A stretch of 64,000 bases of DNA, from positions 204,634,254 to 204,698,253 of the forward strand of contig CM045761.1 in the NCBI GenBank assembly GCA_025200525.1. Direction: 5' to 3'. The DNA comes from Camellia lanceoleosa (lineage: Eukaryota; Streptophyta; Magnoliopsida; Ericales; Theaceae). Positions 34,696 through 46,736 of the stretch are shown piece by piece; position 1 is the stretch's first letter, and every line of letters starts with the position of its first letter. Both the position numbers and the translations under genes were made by a program. The notes beneath the pieces are model-generated. The model worked only from the letters and a program-made list of their open reading frames with translations, was not told where the DNA came from and did no database searches.

Positions 34696-35763
34696 TTATT
34701 GTTATCAACCATTGCTTGGTAGATTAAGATTACTGTGTGACACGTAGGCTCCGCTTTCTTTGTCATTGTTGGTCTGGAACATGCATCATCATTACAATTT
34801 TGATATGGGTCTGTGTGGTGTATGATCCAAAGATTTAATATGATGATACTGACAGACATGTTTTTGTGCCCATGGGAGGGACCATTTGATTGCTCGTCAG
34901 GTAACAGTAGAGAATCTTGAGATGGGAGTGGAAAAGGGTTTGTTTTCTTTATTACCTTGTTGCATATTCTGCAGTGTTCTAGTACAAGTATCCAACAGAA
35001 ATTTAAAGATTTAAGCTATCAACTCTCCATTTTAGTTTTATAGCCATGCGAATGAAGTAGGAGACTGGATGGCTTAAAGAGCAAAAGTTGGTGTTTCCTT
35101 TGGTTGGGGCTCTATTTTTTCTCTCAGAAAGGGATGGCGATTTCTCTCTGCCCCAGACCGGTTTTTCTTGCCTTGATAAGGAATTGGTGTGGGAACTGGT
35201 TTTACTCTTCATGCCCCATTATACTCCCCCATTCTTAAGGTTATAAAATTAACCTAGCTACCTCCTTGATTTGCTGTACCTGATCCTCAATATGATTAGG
35301 GGTGGGGCACTACAAACCCGACCCACGCCACTCTCAGATGGCAGAATGAGGATCTATATATGTTTGTTAGATTCTCATGAAATCAAGTTTTAGGGACTGC
35401 GTTTCTTACAACATACATACACACATGACAATTGGCTTAGGTATTTGATGGGCTGATGGGGGGTGGGTCTCTCACTTGGCATAAATGTCACACACATGGA
35501 GAGCAGCTATATCAGAAGTGGAAATACATGACTGTTGTCCTTTGTGTTTTTATGAACTTTCACCCCTTTTATGGTTGCAACAGCAAATACCCACTTACTC
35601 TAAGGCCTCATTTGGGGGTTGCTTCTTGGGGGGTTGATTTTGCTCCCAAATTCTAGTCCTCAGAATAGCCCCACAATATTTGCTCATTCTCCCATGAGGA
35701 TGCTTGACAATCAACAATGCTGGGTAGCTTCAAAGTGAAGTGGCCCAAATGGTTCGAATGTAC

Positions 35764-36462
35764 AAAACGACGTCGTTTTGGGTTTTTTTTTTTTTTTTTT
35801 TTTTTCTTATGAATCCAAACTTAGAATCAAAATCATTTTTTTTTCCCTTTTTCCTGCCTCCTCTCTTCTTTCTCTTCCTTCCTTTCCCCTCTCTTCTTTC
35901 TCTTCTTCCTTCCCCCTCTCTTTTTTCTTCCTCTGTTCTTTTTTGAATCCAAACTCAGAATCAAAATCAAAATCAAAATTAGAACTCATAATCAAAATAA
36001 AAATCAAAACCCAAAATTAAAACCAAATTCAAAATCAAAATCAAATCTCAAAATCAAAATCAATTGCCGAAGATCTAGCTTCGGCCTCTCCGTCCATGGC
36101 GGTTGGTTGGGTTGGGGTGATTCATCAAAATCAAAATCAAAATCAAAACTTAGAATCAGAACCCAAAATCAAAACCAAACCCAAAATTAAAATCAAATCT
36201 CAAAATCAAAATCAACAACCAAAGATTTAGCTTTGGCCTCTCCGTCCATGGCGGTGGGTTGGGTTATGGTGGTTCGAGTGGTTCGCGACCTGATTCCTCT
36301 GTTCCCTCTCTATTTTTTTTCCCTTCTCCTCTCTTTCTCTCGCCTCTATGTGTTCTCTCTGTCTCTCAAACCAATTTCAGAGAGAAAAGAGAGGGGGAAG
36401 GAAGAAGGAAAAAGCGAAAGAAAAAAAAAAAAAAAAGAAGTGCCAAAAATAACGTCGTTTTG
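35764..36462. repeat. Repeat block bounded by AACG(A)CGTCGTTTTGG words, with an internal 152-bp tandem duplication
   Basis: Starts at 'aaaacgacgtcgttttggg' and ends at 'aacgtcgttttgg' (about 36450-36462). The interior has a T run, CT-rich DNA, AAAATC-type repeats and a GA-rich tail. The word 'cctctccgtccatggcggt' occurs at 36085 and 36237, giving a tandem duplication with a 152-bp period. The block resembles 1866-2440 in layout and boundary words. Frames inside are low-complexity and not credible genes. Confidence 0.5.
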
Positions 36463-37981
36463 GCACTGTCAAGATTCAGGGCATTCGAGGCCCCTCCAAT
36501 TTTGAGCTATCAAGTATTTTTTCTTGACCATATATTGCATAAAAAAGATGACTTTGGTGAGACTAACAAAATAGGGGCACCAAACTTAAGGATGGCATAA
36601 AACACCATCCAACCACTGCGTTAATGGGCTAGCTCCACCATTCTATATCACCAAAATAATTTATTAGATTTTTTTGTTTTTTATATGATTTTTTTGTTAC
36701 ATGATACGTGTCACTATTTTTTTTTTAAAAAATAATGTACAATTTAGCAAAATTTATAAACTCTTTTATTAGATTGTATATAATATTACCCTTTTTTAAA
36801 TATGGTGGGTCTTAATTCTATACATACATTAAATAATAAAAAAAATTAAAAAATTATTACACAAGTACACATGAAAATTGAAAAAAAAAGTAAAATAAAT
36901 TTAGTAATAAATAGCATTTTTCTATTTAATAATGAATTTTTGTCTTTTATCACTAAGAAATAAAACAGGTTATTTAGTGGAGCATATAATGTCATCTAAT
37001 TATGGTGATGGCTCAGTAGGGGGTTATGGTATAACAAAATTGGGATGCAAGCAAAGTCAGGACTTTAATTTGATTTTCTATCAATTTGGTAATAACTTTT
37101 TAACATTTATAAACGTCACCTTCCATTCCGGTGGCAAAATTGCAGTGCCTCACCCGAAATGATTTGACAGCCTTTGTCGCTAATTTGTTTCAGCAAATAG
37201 ACTCTTAAAAAAAAGAAAAGAAAAATACATTTTATTGTACATCCTTATTTATTTATTTATTTATTTTTGGGTGAGTACTATACACCCAATTATATCTGTC
37301 TTGTGATTTTTAGTAATGATTTAGCAATGTGATGTTATTTTTCATTATGCTTTAAAGTGATTGTAAGATTATTTAATAATATTTGATTATGATTCATGAT
37401 TATTTGAACAATACACAAATTATATTCAAAATTTTACTGAAAAACAATCATGATTAACTTAAATTCATTCTAATTATAGATCACAAAAATATACCAGCAC
37501 ACTTTTACATTAGACTTAAAAATTAGTTATAATTTTTTTGAATTTATAGTTTTCTTATAATGATTTTTAATTATGACTCGCAATGATTGTATATATACTT
37601 TTATTTTGTAAATTTTGTGGTGTTAAGTTATGATACAGTGAATCAGTGATGAATCAAATCAATACTTATTTTTGAAGATCCAATTATGATACAAGTGTAG
37701 TTCAAAAATAAATAAAAATAATTTATGATATATGTATAATATGCAGTTTCTTAAGTGGTTTGTGCAGTAGTGTAACCGTAAACGCTAACGCTACGCTTTC
37801 TTTTTGAGATGGCAAGTAAACTCCAACACTTCACTTTCACTATTTATCACCCTCTATTGCTTCGATGTTTTTAGTTATACAGTAGTCAAGTGTACAGAAG
37901 CTTCTGTATAAAAAGCACCCAAGTTCATTGCAATTTTGCTCACAGATTAGTCCATTCAACTTCAAACCTTTGATTCTTCAC

Positions 37982-37985
<4 letters not shown>

Positions 37986-38012
<27 letters not shown>
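37986..38012 (+). repeat. (CT)n microsatellite in the ATL gene 5' UTR
   Basis: An uninterrupted CT run ends five bases before the ATG at 38018, the third start codon in this window with such a tract. Confidence 0.85.
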
Positions 38013-38017
38013 CCCAC

Positions 38018-38578
38018 ATGACTCTTCGTTCAAGAATTCTCGGCGACGTCAATTCGTCGACGAAAGAATCGGAGAACTTGCCGGCGACCGACGACGTCGA
38101 TTCAGACTTCATCGTCATCCTTGCTGCCCTGTTGTGTGCCCTAATCTGTGTCCTCGGCCTCGTCGCCGTCGCTCGCTGGGCCTGGATCCGCCGGATCTCC
38201 GCCAGAGCCACCGGCCGTTCATCTCCTCCCCCACCGGCGAACAGAGGCCTCAAGAAGAAAGTCCTCAAATCTCTTCCGAAGCTCACTTACACCGTCGACG
38301 ACGCCGGTAAATTCTCCGATTGCGCCATTTGCTTGTCGGAATTCCTCGCCGGAGACGAAATCCGCGTGTTGCCGCAGTGCGGCCACGGTTTCCACGTCGC
38401 ATGCATCGACACGTGGCTCGGATCTCATTCATCGTGCCCGTCGTGTCGTCAGCTTCTGGTGGCGTCCAGGTGCCAGAAGTGCGGTGGATTGCCGGAGAGC
38501 TCCTCCGCCGGAGCTGAGACACAGGCTAGGTTGGAGCAACGGAGGCAACCAGATGATGTGAATAGGTTCTTGCCTTAG
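38018..38578 (+). CDS. ATL8: RING-H2 E3 ubiquitin ligase of the ATL family (ATL8/ATL80-like)
   Basis: ATL proteins are membrane-anchored E3 ligases that recruit E2-ubiquitin through a RING-H2 finger. This intronless 186-residue frame starts at the ATG at 38018; the open frame extends upstream but has no earlier ATG. Residues 29-54 form one transmembrane helix (DFIVILAALLCALICVLGL and beyond). A GLD-like segment (GLKKKVLKSLPKLTY) follows. The RING-H2 finger begins CAICLSEF and keeps the ATL spacing: CxxC, then CGHGFHVACIDTWL, then CPSC. A short Gly/Ser/Gln-rich tail ends in DVNRFLP. Length and the late CQKCGG segment fit ATL8/ATL80 (about 185-197 residues). GC content is far higher than in the surrounding DNA, as usual for single-exon ATL genes. 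The ATL8-versus-ATL80 label is from memory. Confidence 0.93.
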   Translation: MTLRSRILGDVNSSTKESENLPATDDVDSDFIVILAALLCALICVLGLVAVARWAWIRRISARATGRSSPPPPANRGLKKKVLKSLPKLTYTVDDAGKFSDCAICLSEFLAGDEIRVLPQCGHGFHVACIDTWLGSHSSCPSCRQLLVASRCQKCGGLPESSSAGAETQARLEQRRQPDDVNRFLP

Positions 38579-39400
38579 CTAGAGTCAATTTATTTTTTCA
38601 CTTTATTGTTGGGGGCATTTAAATTTCTAGGCCTCAAGCAATTATAATTTGGCAAACAAATTATATGCAAATTATTTAAGAATGTTTTTATGTATATATA
38701 TAAATATTACTAAATGTTAGAAATAAAAATAATTTTTGACAATTAAACCTTTTTCAAAAAATTTAATACTATAAACAACTTATAACATTCAAATATTTAC
38801 TTCTTCTTCTTCTTTTTTTCATTTTCATTATTATTATTATTATTTTTGGGAGGGAAGGGGGGAGGGGGGAGGGGGCCGGTTATATAGGCACTTTAAAGAT
38901 TTAAGTTTGAATTTGAAGTGACCCACTGAATCAACTAAAAGTGGGGAACTCTTACATATTTGCTATTGCTCTCCACTACTACTTCTGAATTAGTTGATTT
39001 TCAAAGTGTTAATGTATATTTGTATTTGGTTTGTGCCATGAAATGAAACCATAGGCTAGTAATTTTATGAGAAAATGATGTCATCTATTTGTCAAATCTT
39101 TATTCTTAATTTTTTTTTTTTTTGTTTCTTGCATAGTTGATCCCACTAATTAGGGTGTTTGTGGTTTAGTTTTGAACAGTTCGATTTGTGATTTAGATTC
39201 ACCCACATATGTGCGGTTTGAGAAAAATTAAACCCGCAATCGCCTACATAGTGTGGATTGTGATTTGTGCGAATAGGATTCGTGGATATGTGGCCAAGGC
39301 AGCCAAGCCAAAGCCAGCAGCATGCCATGCCAAGGCCAAGGCCAGCAGCATGCCATGCCATGGTCGACCGACCTTGATCTTCTGAGAAGGGTTCGAGTGC

Positions 39401-39442
<42 letters not shown>

Positions 39443-41287
39443 AGCGGGGCGAAGCCAGAGGAAACTCTCGAAATAAAATAAAATAAAATATTTCCGTTGG
39501 CAAAATATTTTTTTTTAATTTTTTTTATGGTGTATTAAATTATTTCCTACAACTTTCATGTTGAAAGTTTCAGCATGTCGTGCCATGGCCAAGGCAGCCA
39601 AGCCAAAGCCAGCAGCATGCCATGCCAAGGCCTCGGCTAGCAGCATGCCCTGCGATGGCCAAGGCAGCCAAGCCAAAGCCAGCACAGATTGGACATTTTT
39701 CTTTAAAAATTTATTTTTGGGCCTTTTCTCCCATTTTCTAAATATTTATTTTGGGCCTTTTTTCTCCCATTTTCTAAAATGCTCAATATTAATAATTAAT
39801 GAATTAAAACTTATAAAATTAAAAACGTAACAAAATCAATTCCTAATACAAACAAATCATTCAAAATCTTAATTTTTTAAATAAAATTATAAATTGACAC
39901 AAGTACATCTTTCAAAATGTTAAATTGAATCATTAAAATCATTCATTACCCAACAATAAAATTAAAGTAAAATCATTCAAAATCCTAAACGTACCTAAAA
40001 GTAATTCTTTATTAACTTTTACATTCATCCAAAATGTAATAATAAAATAATAATAAATTGTTGTCAAACTTCATCTAATTCAAACCTATTAAATAAAATA
40101 AAAACATTTGCAAACTCGTAAACTCAATCATAAAAAAAAAAAAAAAAAAAAAGTCATGTGGGCGGGTTCTTGCTGGTGCGGGTAAAACTCGCAACCAACC
40201 TGCAACTTGTAATAATGTCATATTTCAAACTGCATCGGTTCGTATTGTATCTGCAAAACCGTCCATTTATATACGGATTGGTTTGGATTTGACTGATTGT
40301 GCGGTTTGAATAATTCTATACCCAGTCCTAATACTAACTATCATGAATGTATTAAGATTAAGATATTGAATAAAAATTTTAAAAAAATATAATTCTAAAA
40401 TTTTGCTAAAGGGATATATATACATGATTGTGTATTAATGAACATGAGGTAAACTTGGACTGGGTAAAAGTGACCAAGACCTTATGACAATGGTTGATAA
40501 ACTCGTAATTAAATTACTAAAAATGGCAAAAATACTAAAAATGGCAATCAATAAAATAATCTGAAAGATATCGTTAAATATATACTTGATGTCAAAGAGG
40601 AATACTCCATTTAAACAACTACTAGTTTTTTTAGTTTTTAATTCTGGCTTAACCTAACCAAGATAGTGTTAGCCCACCTTACTGGCTTTATTATAAAATA
40701 ATTAATCATTTATTTCCCTTTTAATGAGAGCCATCCAAATGAAACAAGAGGTAGCCGCCCCTAAAAAAGCCACTATATATTATAATCAGCCAACAGCAGT
40801 CAATCTATGTACCTCATTGATTATTGGTTTGAATCTTTTTACTTGATGTGAATTTTATTTTGAAAAAATTAGTCTGTTATCTCTTTCTAACTTTTAGTAA
40901 TGAAATAGATTCATAATATATATTTTTTTGTAATCTAAGGTCCTCACTTTCATACCCTTATATCACACATAAACTCTCATTCTCTCTCTATTCTCTCTCC
41001 TCTTTCTCTCTAAGTAGTAGTGATGACATTTCTAAATATGGCAACAATCACAACATCCTTGGAGAGATTACTATAAAACTATTTGGCGGCATTAGAGACG
41101 TCGGAGATGACAACGAACATCTTCTTGTCGACATCTAGAAGGTTACACACGAGCATTTGCATCCTGAATATGCCTATGAAGGGGCTGATGTGTACATTTT
41201 GCGAAAGAAATTACAGTTATAGCACACATATATCTGGTAAGTCTTGAAATTCGGAGTTTAAAGAATTGAAAACAATAACATACATAA

Positions 41288-41331
<44 letters not shown>

Positions 41332-42436
41332 TTGGAGCTGCTGAGAAAAGAAATGTTTGTGTGCAATAATAATTTTTTTTTGCGTGTCAATTTTTATGAG
41401 ACAAATTGTTCTATTCATAGGAAATTTCTTGTTAGAACTAAATTTAAAGTGAGAAAAAATTTTATTTGAATTTTGTGATTGTTGACTGTTTTATTATTAT
41501 TTTGTGGGTTTGTTAGTAAAGATTGCATTGTTGGCTTACATACTATACAAAGTCAGAGAAATTCTTTGTGAACAGAGCCAGAGAAATTTCAATTCTCTGT
41601 GAACAAAGTCAGAGAAATTTCAATTTTCTTTAAATTTCTTTGGTTTGAACTCAGAGAAATTTCAATTTCCTCTGATTTGAACCCAAAAAAATTCTTTAGG
41701 AAGTCCAAAATTTTTCTGAAAAGAATTTCTTAGGGAAGTCCAAAGAAATTTCCAAAATTTTTCTGGAATTGAAATTTCTCTAGATCGATATTAAGGAATT
41801 TTAGACATTATGAAAATATTGAATGTCTTTTATACTATAAAATCTTAATACCAGGATCCTAAAAAAAAAATCTCTTTTTATTTTTCATGTATTTGTTTAT
41901 AATTTTTCTTTTTATTTTATATATTTTTATATATTAATTATTTGTTGAATTTAATTTTTGTTGTACTTATAATTCTTTGATCTTCATTATAATATCATAT
42001 ACATTTAATTATAAATAAATAAAAAACACTATAACCAAACACAGTATACACATATATCATATATACAATTATTTGTTGGGCACGTCTGGATGACAAATAA
42101 TAATAAAAAAAATGGATAAGTTATTTGTAGATCTCATTTATTCCACATTTATTTGTATCATTTGATAATGAAATAGTGTACCAAGATAAGAAACCATAAA
42201 TTGTTTGACAATTATATGTTTTAGTTAAAAAAGTCAAAAAATCACTATAAATTGTCACGTAATTTCTCTATTTTTTACATATTTTTTTTTAATAAAAAGT
42301 CAAATAATTACTAAAATAACATATTCCCAAATGAGTAATCCCATCAAGCATTGGGATAAAATAGGATAGGATAACAAGTTTATAAAAAAAATTATATATA
42401 TATAATAATATTATTCAATTTTGTTCCTTTTCAATA
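38579..42436. other. Intergenic region between the ATL gene and the Tat element
   Basis: ATL 3' UTR and AT-rich DNA with several repeats. G-rich run at 38848-38880. A possible degenerate hAT-like element spans about 39151-40330: its ends TAGGGTG and CCCAGTCCTA and Trp/Gly-poor 'gcggttt' words inside are suggestive, but no target duplication was confirmed. GCC-rich repeated units lie at 39292-39684. An (AAT)n run is at 41289-41328. Positions 41549-41765 hold imperfect repeats of 'gtcagagaaatttcaatt'. I see no gene. Confidence 0.5.
39292..39684 (+). repeat. GCC/AGC-rich repeat, three copies
   Basis: The unit starting 'ggccaaggcagccaagccaa' occurs at 39292-39362 and 39587-39655, with a shorter third copy at 39657-39684. 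It is rich in 'gcatgccatgcc'. The first two copies are near-identical over about 50 bp. The base composition (over 60% GC) contrasts sharply with the AT-rich surroundings. Confidence 0.75.
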
Positions 42437-42697
42437 GGGCAAATTACAAACACCTCCCTCGAGGTTTGGTGAAAATACAAATTTTCCTAAGGTTTGAGAA
42501 ATTACAAATTACTCCTTGAGGGTCAAATTTTCATAACAAATTAGGAGAAATTAGAGGAGAATCTGTATGAAAATAAAAATCTCATGGGGTAATTTGTAAT
42601 GGAAATATAAACCTCAAGGGGTGGGATGTAATTTCTCAAACCTCAGAGGGAAATTTGTATTTTCACTAAACCTCGATTGGGTGTTTGTAATTTGCCC
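42437..42697. mobile_element. Foldback MITE with 9-bp target duplication (Mutator-like)
   Basis: Both halves are inverted copies: GGGCAAATTACAAACACC at the left and GGTGTTTGTAATTTGCCC at the right, extending inward through 'gaggttt' and 'aaatacaaatt' words. It is flanked by TTTTCAATA (42428-42436) and TTTCCAATA (42698-42706), a 9-bp duplication with one mismatch. That size fits Mutator-like elements. It has no coding capacity. Confidence 0.8.
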
Positions 42698-42915
42698 TTT
42701 CCAATATGATAGGACAATACATATTATCTTTCATATTTCTCCCTTATTATTTTTGGCCCCAAAATTCCACTACTTATCCTAAAAATAGTTATTTTGTAAA
42801 GAGTTTAAGAATGAGCATTTCATTCTATTTAACTTTTGTTTCAATGATCCATACATAACATTAGTATTTGATTTGTTAGAACAATTTCAAGTAACAATGA
42901 AATAGCTTTACTTGG

Positions 42916-43733
42916 TGAGAGGGCAATTTATACGCAAAATTGGGCCGAGCTGGGTCTTGGGCCGAGGTAAAAGAGGCCGAGCGAATGGCCCTGTGGAAGT
43001 TACTCCGGTTTGGAGATATAGCTTCTATGATTAGACCGGTTGAATGTTAGTCCGGCCGCGTGAGGTTTACTTTTTACTCCGGCTTGGAAGTATGATGTTG
43101 GTAGTTCGGTTAAGACACATGATAACCGAGGTGTACCAAGTCCATGAGGGGACTTTGGTTTGAAGATAGTTCGGCTCAACTCTCTTATGGTTAGCTCGGT
43201 CCAAACATGGAAAACCGAGGTAAGAGACTCCTATGGTTAGCTCGGTTTAGGCGTGGAAAACCGAGGTAGGAGAGAATAGTAAGTGTCTGATCTGGAGATG
43301 TTGCTTCGGGCCTGAAGTAGTCCGGTCATAAGAAGAACCATCTCGCTTGGTTTAAGTAAGTGAGGGAGGGTGTTGGAGGATAAGCATTATCTTCCAAGAA
43401 TATGAATTCTAGAAGGACTCTACGCATGGAGGAATGAGAGTCCTAGGAGGACTCTTCGCATGGAGAAGTTAGAGTCCTACCAGGATTGTGCCACGTGAAA
43501 TCTATATAAGCTCATCAATAACACCTTTGGAGAGGTAATACAATTTTGCTCCCTGAATACATTGAGCTTTTGCCTTCTTGTCTTGCTTACTGACTTAGGC
43601 ATCGGAGAGGTTTCCGGCACACACCCGCCGGCCAGCTCACGTTTGTGTTTTCAGGTGGTGGAACGACGACGTATTGAGGAACGCAGACTTGATCAACAGG
43701 ATTATACGAGAAGGTGAAATTCTTTCCCGTACA
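42916..43733 (+). mobile_element. 5' LTR of the Tat element
   Basis: 818 bp, TG...CA ends. Contains repeated 'ttagctcggt' and 'aaaccgagg' words in the first 400 bp, then the promoter (G-box and TATA at 43491-43509). Matches the 3' LTR base for base except at nine positions. Confidence 0.95.
43491..43509 (+). promoter_or_regulatory. LTR promoter: G-box and TATA box
   Basis: CCACGTG at 43491-43497 is followed five bases later by TATATAA at 43503-43509. The same pair is in the 3' LTR (54669-54675 and 54681-54687), where it could drive transcription into flanking DNA. CACGTG cores bind bZIP and bHLH factors, so stress or light responsiveness is possible but inferred. Confidence 0.7.
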
Positions 43734-43734
43734 A

Positions 43735-43750
43735 TTGGCGCCGTCTGTGG
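43735..43750 (+). other. Primer-binding site of the Tat element
   Basis: TTGGCGCCGTCTGTGG begins one base after the LTR end. TTGGCGCCG-type sites are usual in the Tat/Athila side of plant gypsy elements, unlike the Met-tRNA site of the chromovirus in the OST1 intron. Confidence 0.8.
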
Positions 43751-43798
43751 GAAGAGCAGACAAGAATAACCTCTTGATCAAGTTTTTCTCGAACATCA

Positions 43799-46736
43799 AT
43801 GGCAAACAACGAAGAACTGCCTCAGTCCGCCATTGACGGACTAACTCCAGAAGGAGGTGCAAGGCGCGAAGGCCTACCTTTGGTCCCTCCCATGGCGAGC
43901 CTGGAGCCACAAAGGCAGAATTCCATGAGGGATGCGAGGGGACGAAGGAGGAATGGCAGCCCTCATCCCTCTTGTTCGCAAAGTCCAGAAAGACAAAGGC
44001 GCAGAGTTGATCCTCAAATTCTGGAGGATCGCGTCAGAGAGCAAGACGAAACTGATCCGTAAGATGGCGGCAGACATGGAGTCTCTGAAGCGCCAGATGA
44101 AAGGAAAAGAAGTGGCGACAGGAGAGGGGCGCAACAAGAAGACGCCCCCTCGCCACTCAGAGGGTCGTAGTAGGAATTCTACACCCTCTCGACCAGAGGA
44201 CAGAAGCCTCAGGACAGGCGACGCGCGATCCGTATCTTCCAGGAGTCGTCACTCCAGGTCTGAGGGGACGAGGCCTGAGAGGTCATATACCGAGGGGAGT
44301 ACCTATTGGCCCTCGCATACGCATCATACGAGGTCCAGACAGACGGAATTACCTAGGTCGTCCGACCTAAGGTCCATGTTGGAAAAAAAGGCACGATGGA
44401 AAGAGGACGCCAGGGCGCGCGATCCCCACAGGGTTCCTGCCTTGCAGCGATTGGCTCCTCGGACGCATGGAAGCGTCGAGGTTGGAATGCCAAGGCCGCA
44501 CTTGGCATACGAACCAGCAGATAAGGCATTGGCGAGGCTGCAGACCTCACCATTCGTCCCCGAGATTGAGAACGCACCCCTTCCGTCAGGCTTCCTACAA
44601 CCCAAGTTCACGACGTATGAAGGAAAGACAGACCCTTACACCCACTTGAGCCACTTTCGCCAGGTTATGGCTGTATATCGGCGGAATGAGGCGTTGATGT
44701 GTATTCTATTCCCTTCAAGCCTCGGCGACCTAGGCTCAACTTGGTTCGAGAAGCTTCCAGAGGGCAGCATAGCCTCCTGGGCGCAATTGGCAGAGGCGTT
44801 TGTCACCCGGTTCAGAACGAACACAAAGACCCCGGTGGAGATCGACCAGCTACTCTCCATCGACATGGGCGACAAGGAGACTCTGAGGTCATACAACAGT
44901 CGCTACTGGGAGACATTCAACCAGATTGGAGACTGCCCAACCAACCTCGCCATTGCGCAGTACAAAAGAGGCCTTCCAGTCGGGAACAGACTGAGGGACT
45001 CTATCACCATGACTCCACCACTCACCATGGAGGCCCTGATGGAGAGAGTGCATCAGCACATCAGGGTGGAAGAGGATGGCGCTCGTGCCAAGGCAAAAAC
45101 TGGTGCGACCGCAACACCAGAGAAGAAGACCTCAGCAAAGGTCAATACGGTAGGTCGCCGAAACCAAAACAGACAGGGCAGACGAGACAATGATGAAGAC
45201 CAGGACAAGAGATGGTTGAGAGTCCGAACTGCCATAACCACGGTGTTCAAGAAACCGATCTACCGTATACTCAGTGAGATTCGAGACGAGCCTTTCGTCA
45301 AGTGGCCTGCCAAGTTAGGCGAGGCCCAGAAGGATTATGATGACAGATCCAGATGCACCTTCCACAAGGAAAAGGGGCACCGAACTGAAAACTGCACGCC
45401 GTTGAGGCAACATCTGGAAGAATTGGTGGCGGCAGGCCACCTGGATAAATACATAGAAGGAGGGGCGCAGCCAGCCCCCCAAGACCACAACCTCCCCAAT
45501 GGAATGCCGATCGACGCCCCGCCACAAGGCACCATCAACGTAATCCATGGAGTCTTTGAACCAGAGCGAGTATGCGAGCTCAGAGGTTCAATAAAAAAGG
45601 CAGAGCACTTGAGAGAGGTGCTAAGTGCTCAACCAGTCGTCAAAAGGGGGAGGACAGAAGCCACAAACATCATGTCCTTTTCGGATAAAGACTTGGACAG
45701 AATATATTGCCCACACAACGATGCCTTGGTCGTCACTCTCCGAGTCAAGGATTTTGACGTCAAGCGGATTCTGATTGACCAAGGTAGCTCCTGCGAAATC
45801 ATGTACTACGAAACTTTCAAGCAACTCAAGTTGCAAGACAAGGACTTAGCCCCTGCCGTATCTCCTTTGATTGGATTCAATTCTATGCCAGAGTGGCCAG
45901 TCGGCAAAATCATTCTCCCAGTCAGAGCAGGGAGTGTGACAAAGCAAGTGGAATTCTGGGTGTTAAAGGTTCCCTCCACCTACAACATCATCCTAGGCAG
46001 AACTTGGCTGCACGCCATGCGCTCGGTGGCATCCTCCTACCACCAAGTGATGAGGTTCCCCAACGACACCGGAGTAATAGAAGAGGTTTATGGGGACCAG
46101 ATAATGTCCAAGCAGTGCTTCGTCGCAACAAATGGTAGCCGCGCTGCCAAAGGATATGTTCATTCGGTTGAAGAACCGGAGAGTAATGAACTATTCGCAG
46201 ATGTTGGCAAAGCGGCTGATCAAAAAGCAGTGGAGGACCTGGTAGAAGTCAGAATAGATGAGAAGAACCCGGAAAAGTTCTTCCTACTTGGATCGTCGTT
46301 GTCCAGCACTGAGAGATTGGAAGTCTTGGAATTTCTGACCTCCAACATCGAAGTGTTCGCCTGGACCCCATACGACATGCCAGGCATTGATCCCAACTTC
46401 ATTTGCCATCAACTCAATGTCCACCCTTCTGCTAGACCGGTCATCCAACGCACGCGCAGATCGGCACTCCACCACGCCGAGATAGTGGCAGAAGAGGTGG
46501 GTAACTTGTTAGAAGCAGGGGCGATTAGAGAGGTGCACTACCCCAGGTGGATCTCTAACACAGTAGTAGTGCCCAAGAAGAATGGGAAGTGGCGCGTCTG
46601 CGTCGACTATAAAACTGTCAACAAAGCATGTCCAAAGGACAGTTTCCCCCTGCCAAGGATAGATCAATTGGTGGACCTAACAGCAGGACCTGCGAGCTTA
46701 GCTTCCTTGACGCATCTGAGGCTACCGGCCAGATAG
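43799..46736 (+). pseudogene. Gag-protease-RT (N-terminal part) of the Tat element
   Basis: Gag probably starts at the ATG at 43799 (MANNEELPQS), but that frame closes at 44060 and the main frame is open from 43932 to 46736 (934 codons), implying an early frameshift. In the main frame are the gag domain (KFTTYEGKTDPYTHLSHF, GSTWFEKLPEGSIASW, FVTRFRTNTKTP), a C-x2-H-x4-H-x4-C zinc motif (CTFHKEKGHRTENC, 45354-45395), the aspartic protease motif ILIDQGSSCEIMYY (45768-45809), and the RT entry with RTRRSALHHAEIVAEEV, VVVPKKNGKWRVCVDY and NKACPKDSFPLPRIDQL. It breaks near 46690, where the RT frame shifts and a TAG follows at 46734. Confidence 0.88.

Larger units (their letters stand above)
33315..37985. 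other. OEP21-ATL intergenic region
   Basis: OEP21 3' UTR, CT/GA microsatellites (33868-33888, 34151-34170), a tandem duplication (34189-34272), a Tourist-like MITE (34519-34695) and a repeat block (35764-36462) are present; the last three are listed separately. Positions 36600-37750 are AT-rich. The ATL promoter probably includes a TATA-like 'tataaaaagc' at about 37907-37916, some 110 bases before the ATG. No credible coding gene is present. Confidence 0.5.

Noticed and set aside
35740..36600. Frames of 66-113 codons on both strands
   Set aside because: Homopolymer and AAAATC repeat translation; part of the dispersed repeat block.
38148..38561. Long frames on both strands overlapping the ATL gene
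   Set aside because: Shadows of the GC-rich ATL coding frame.
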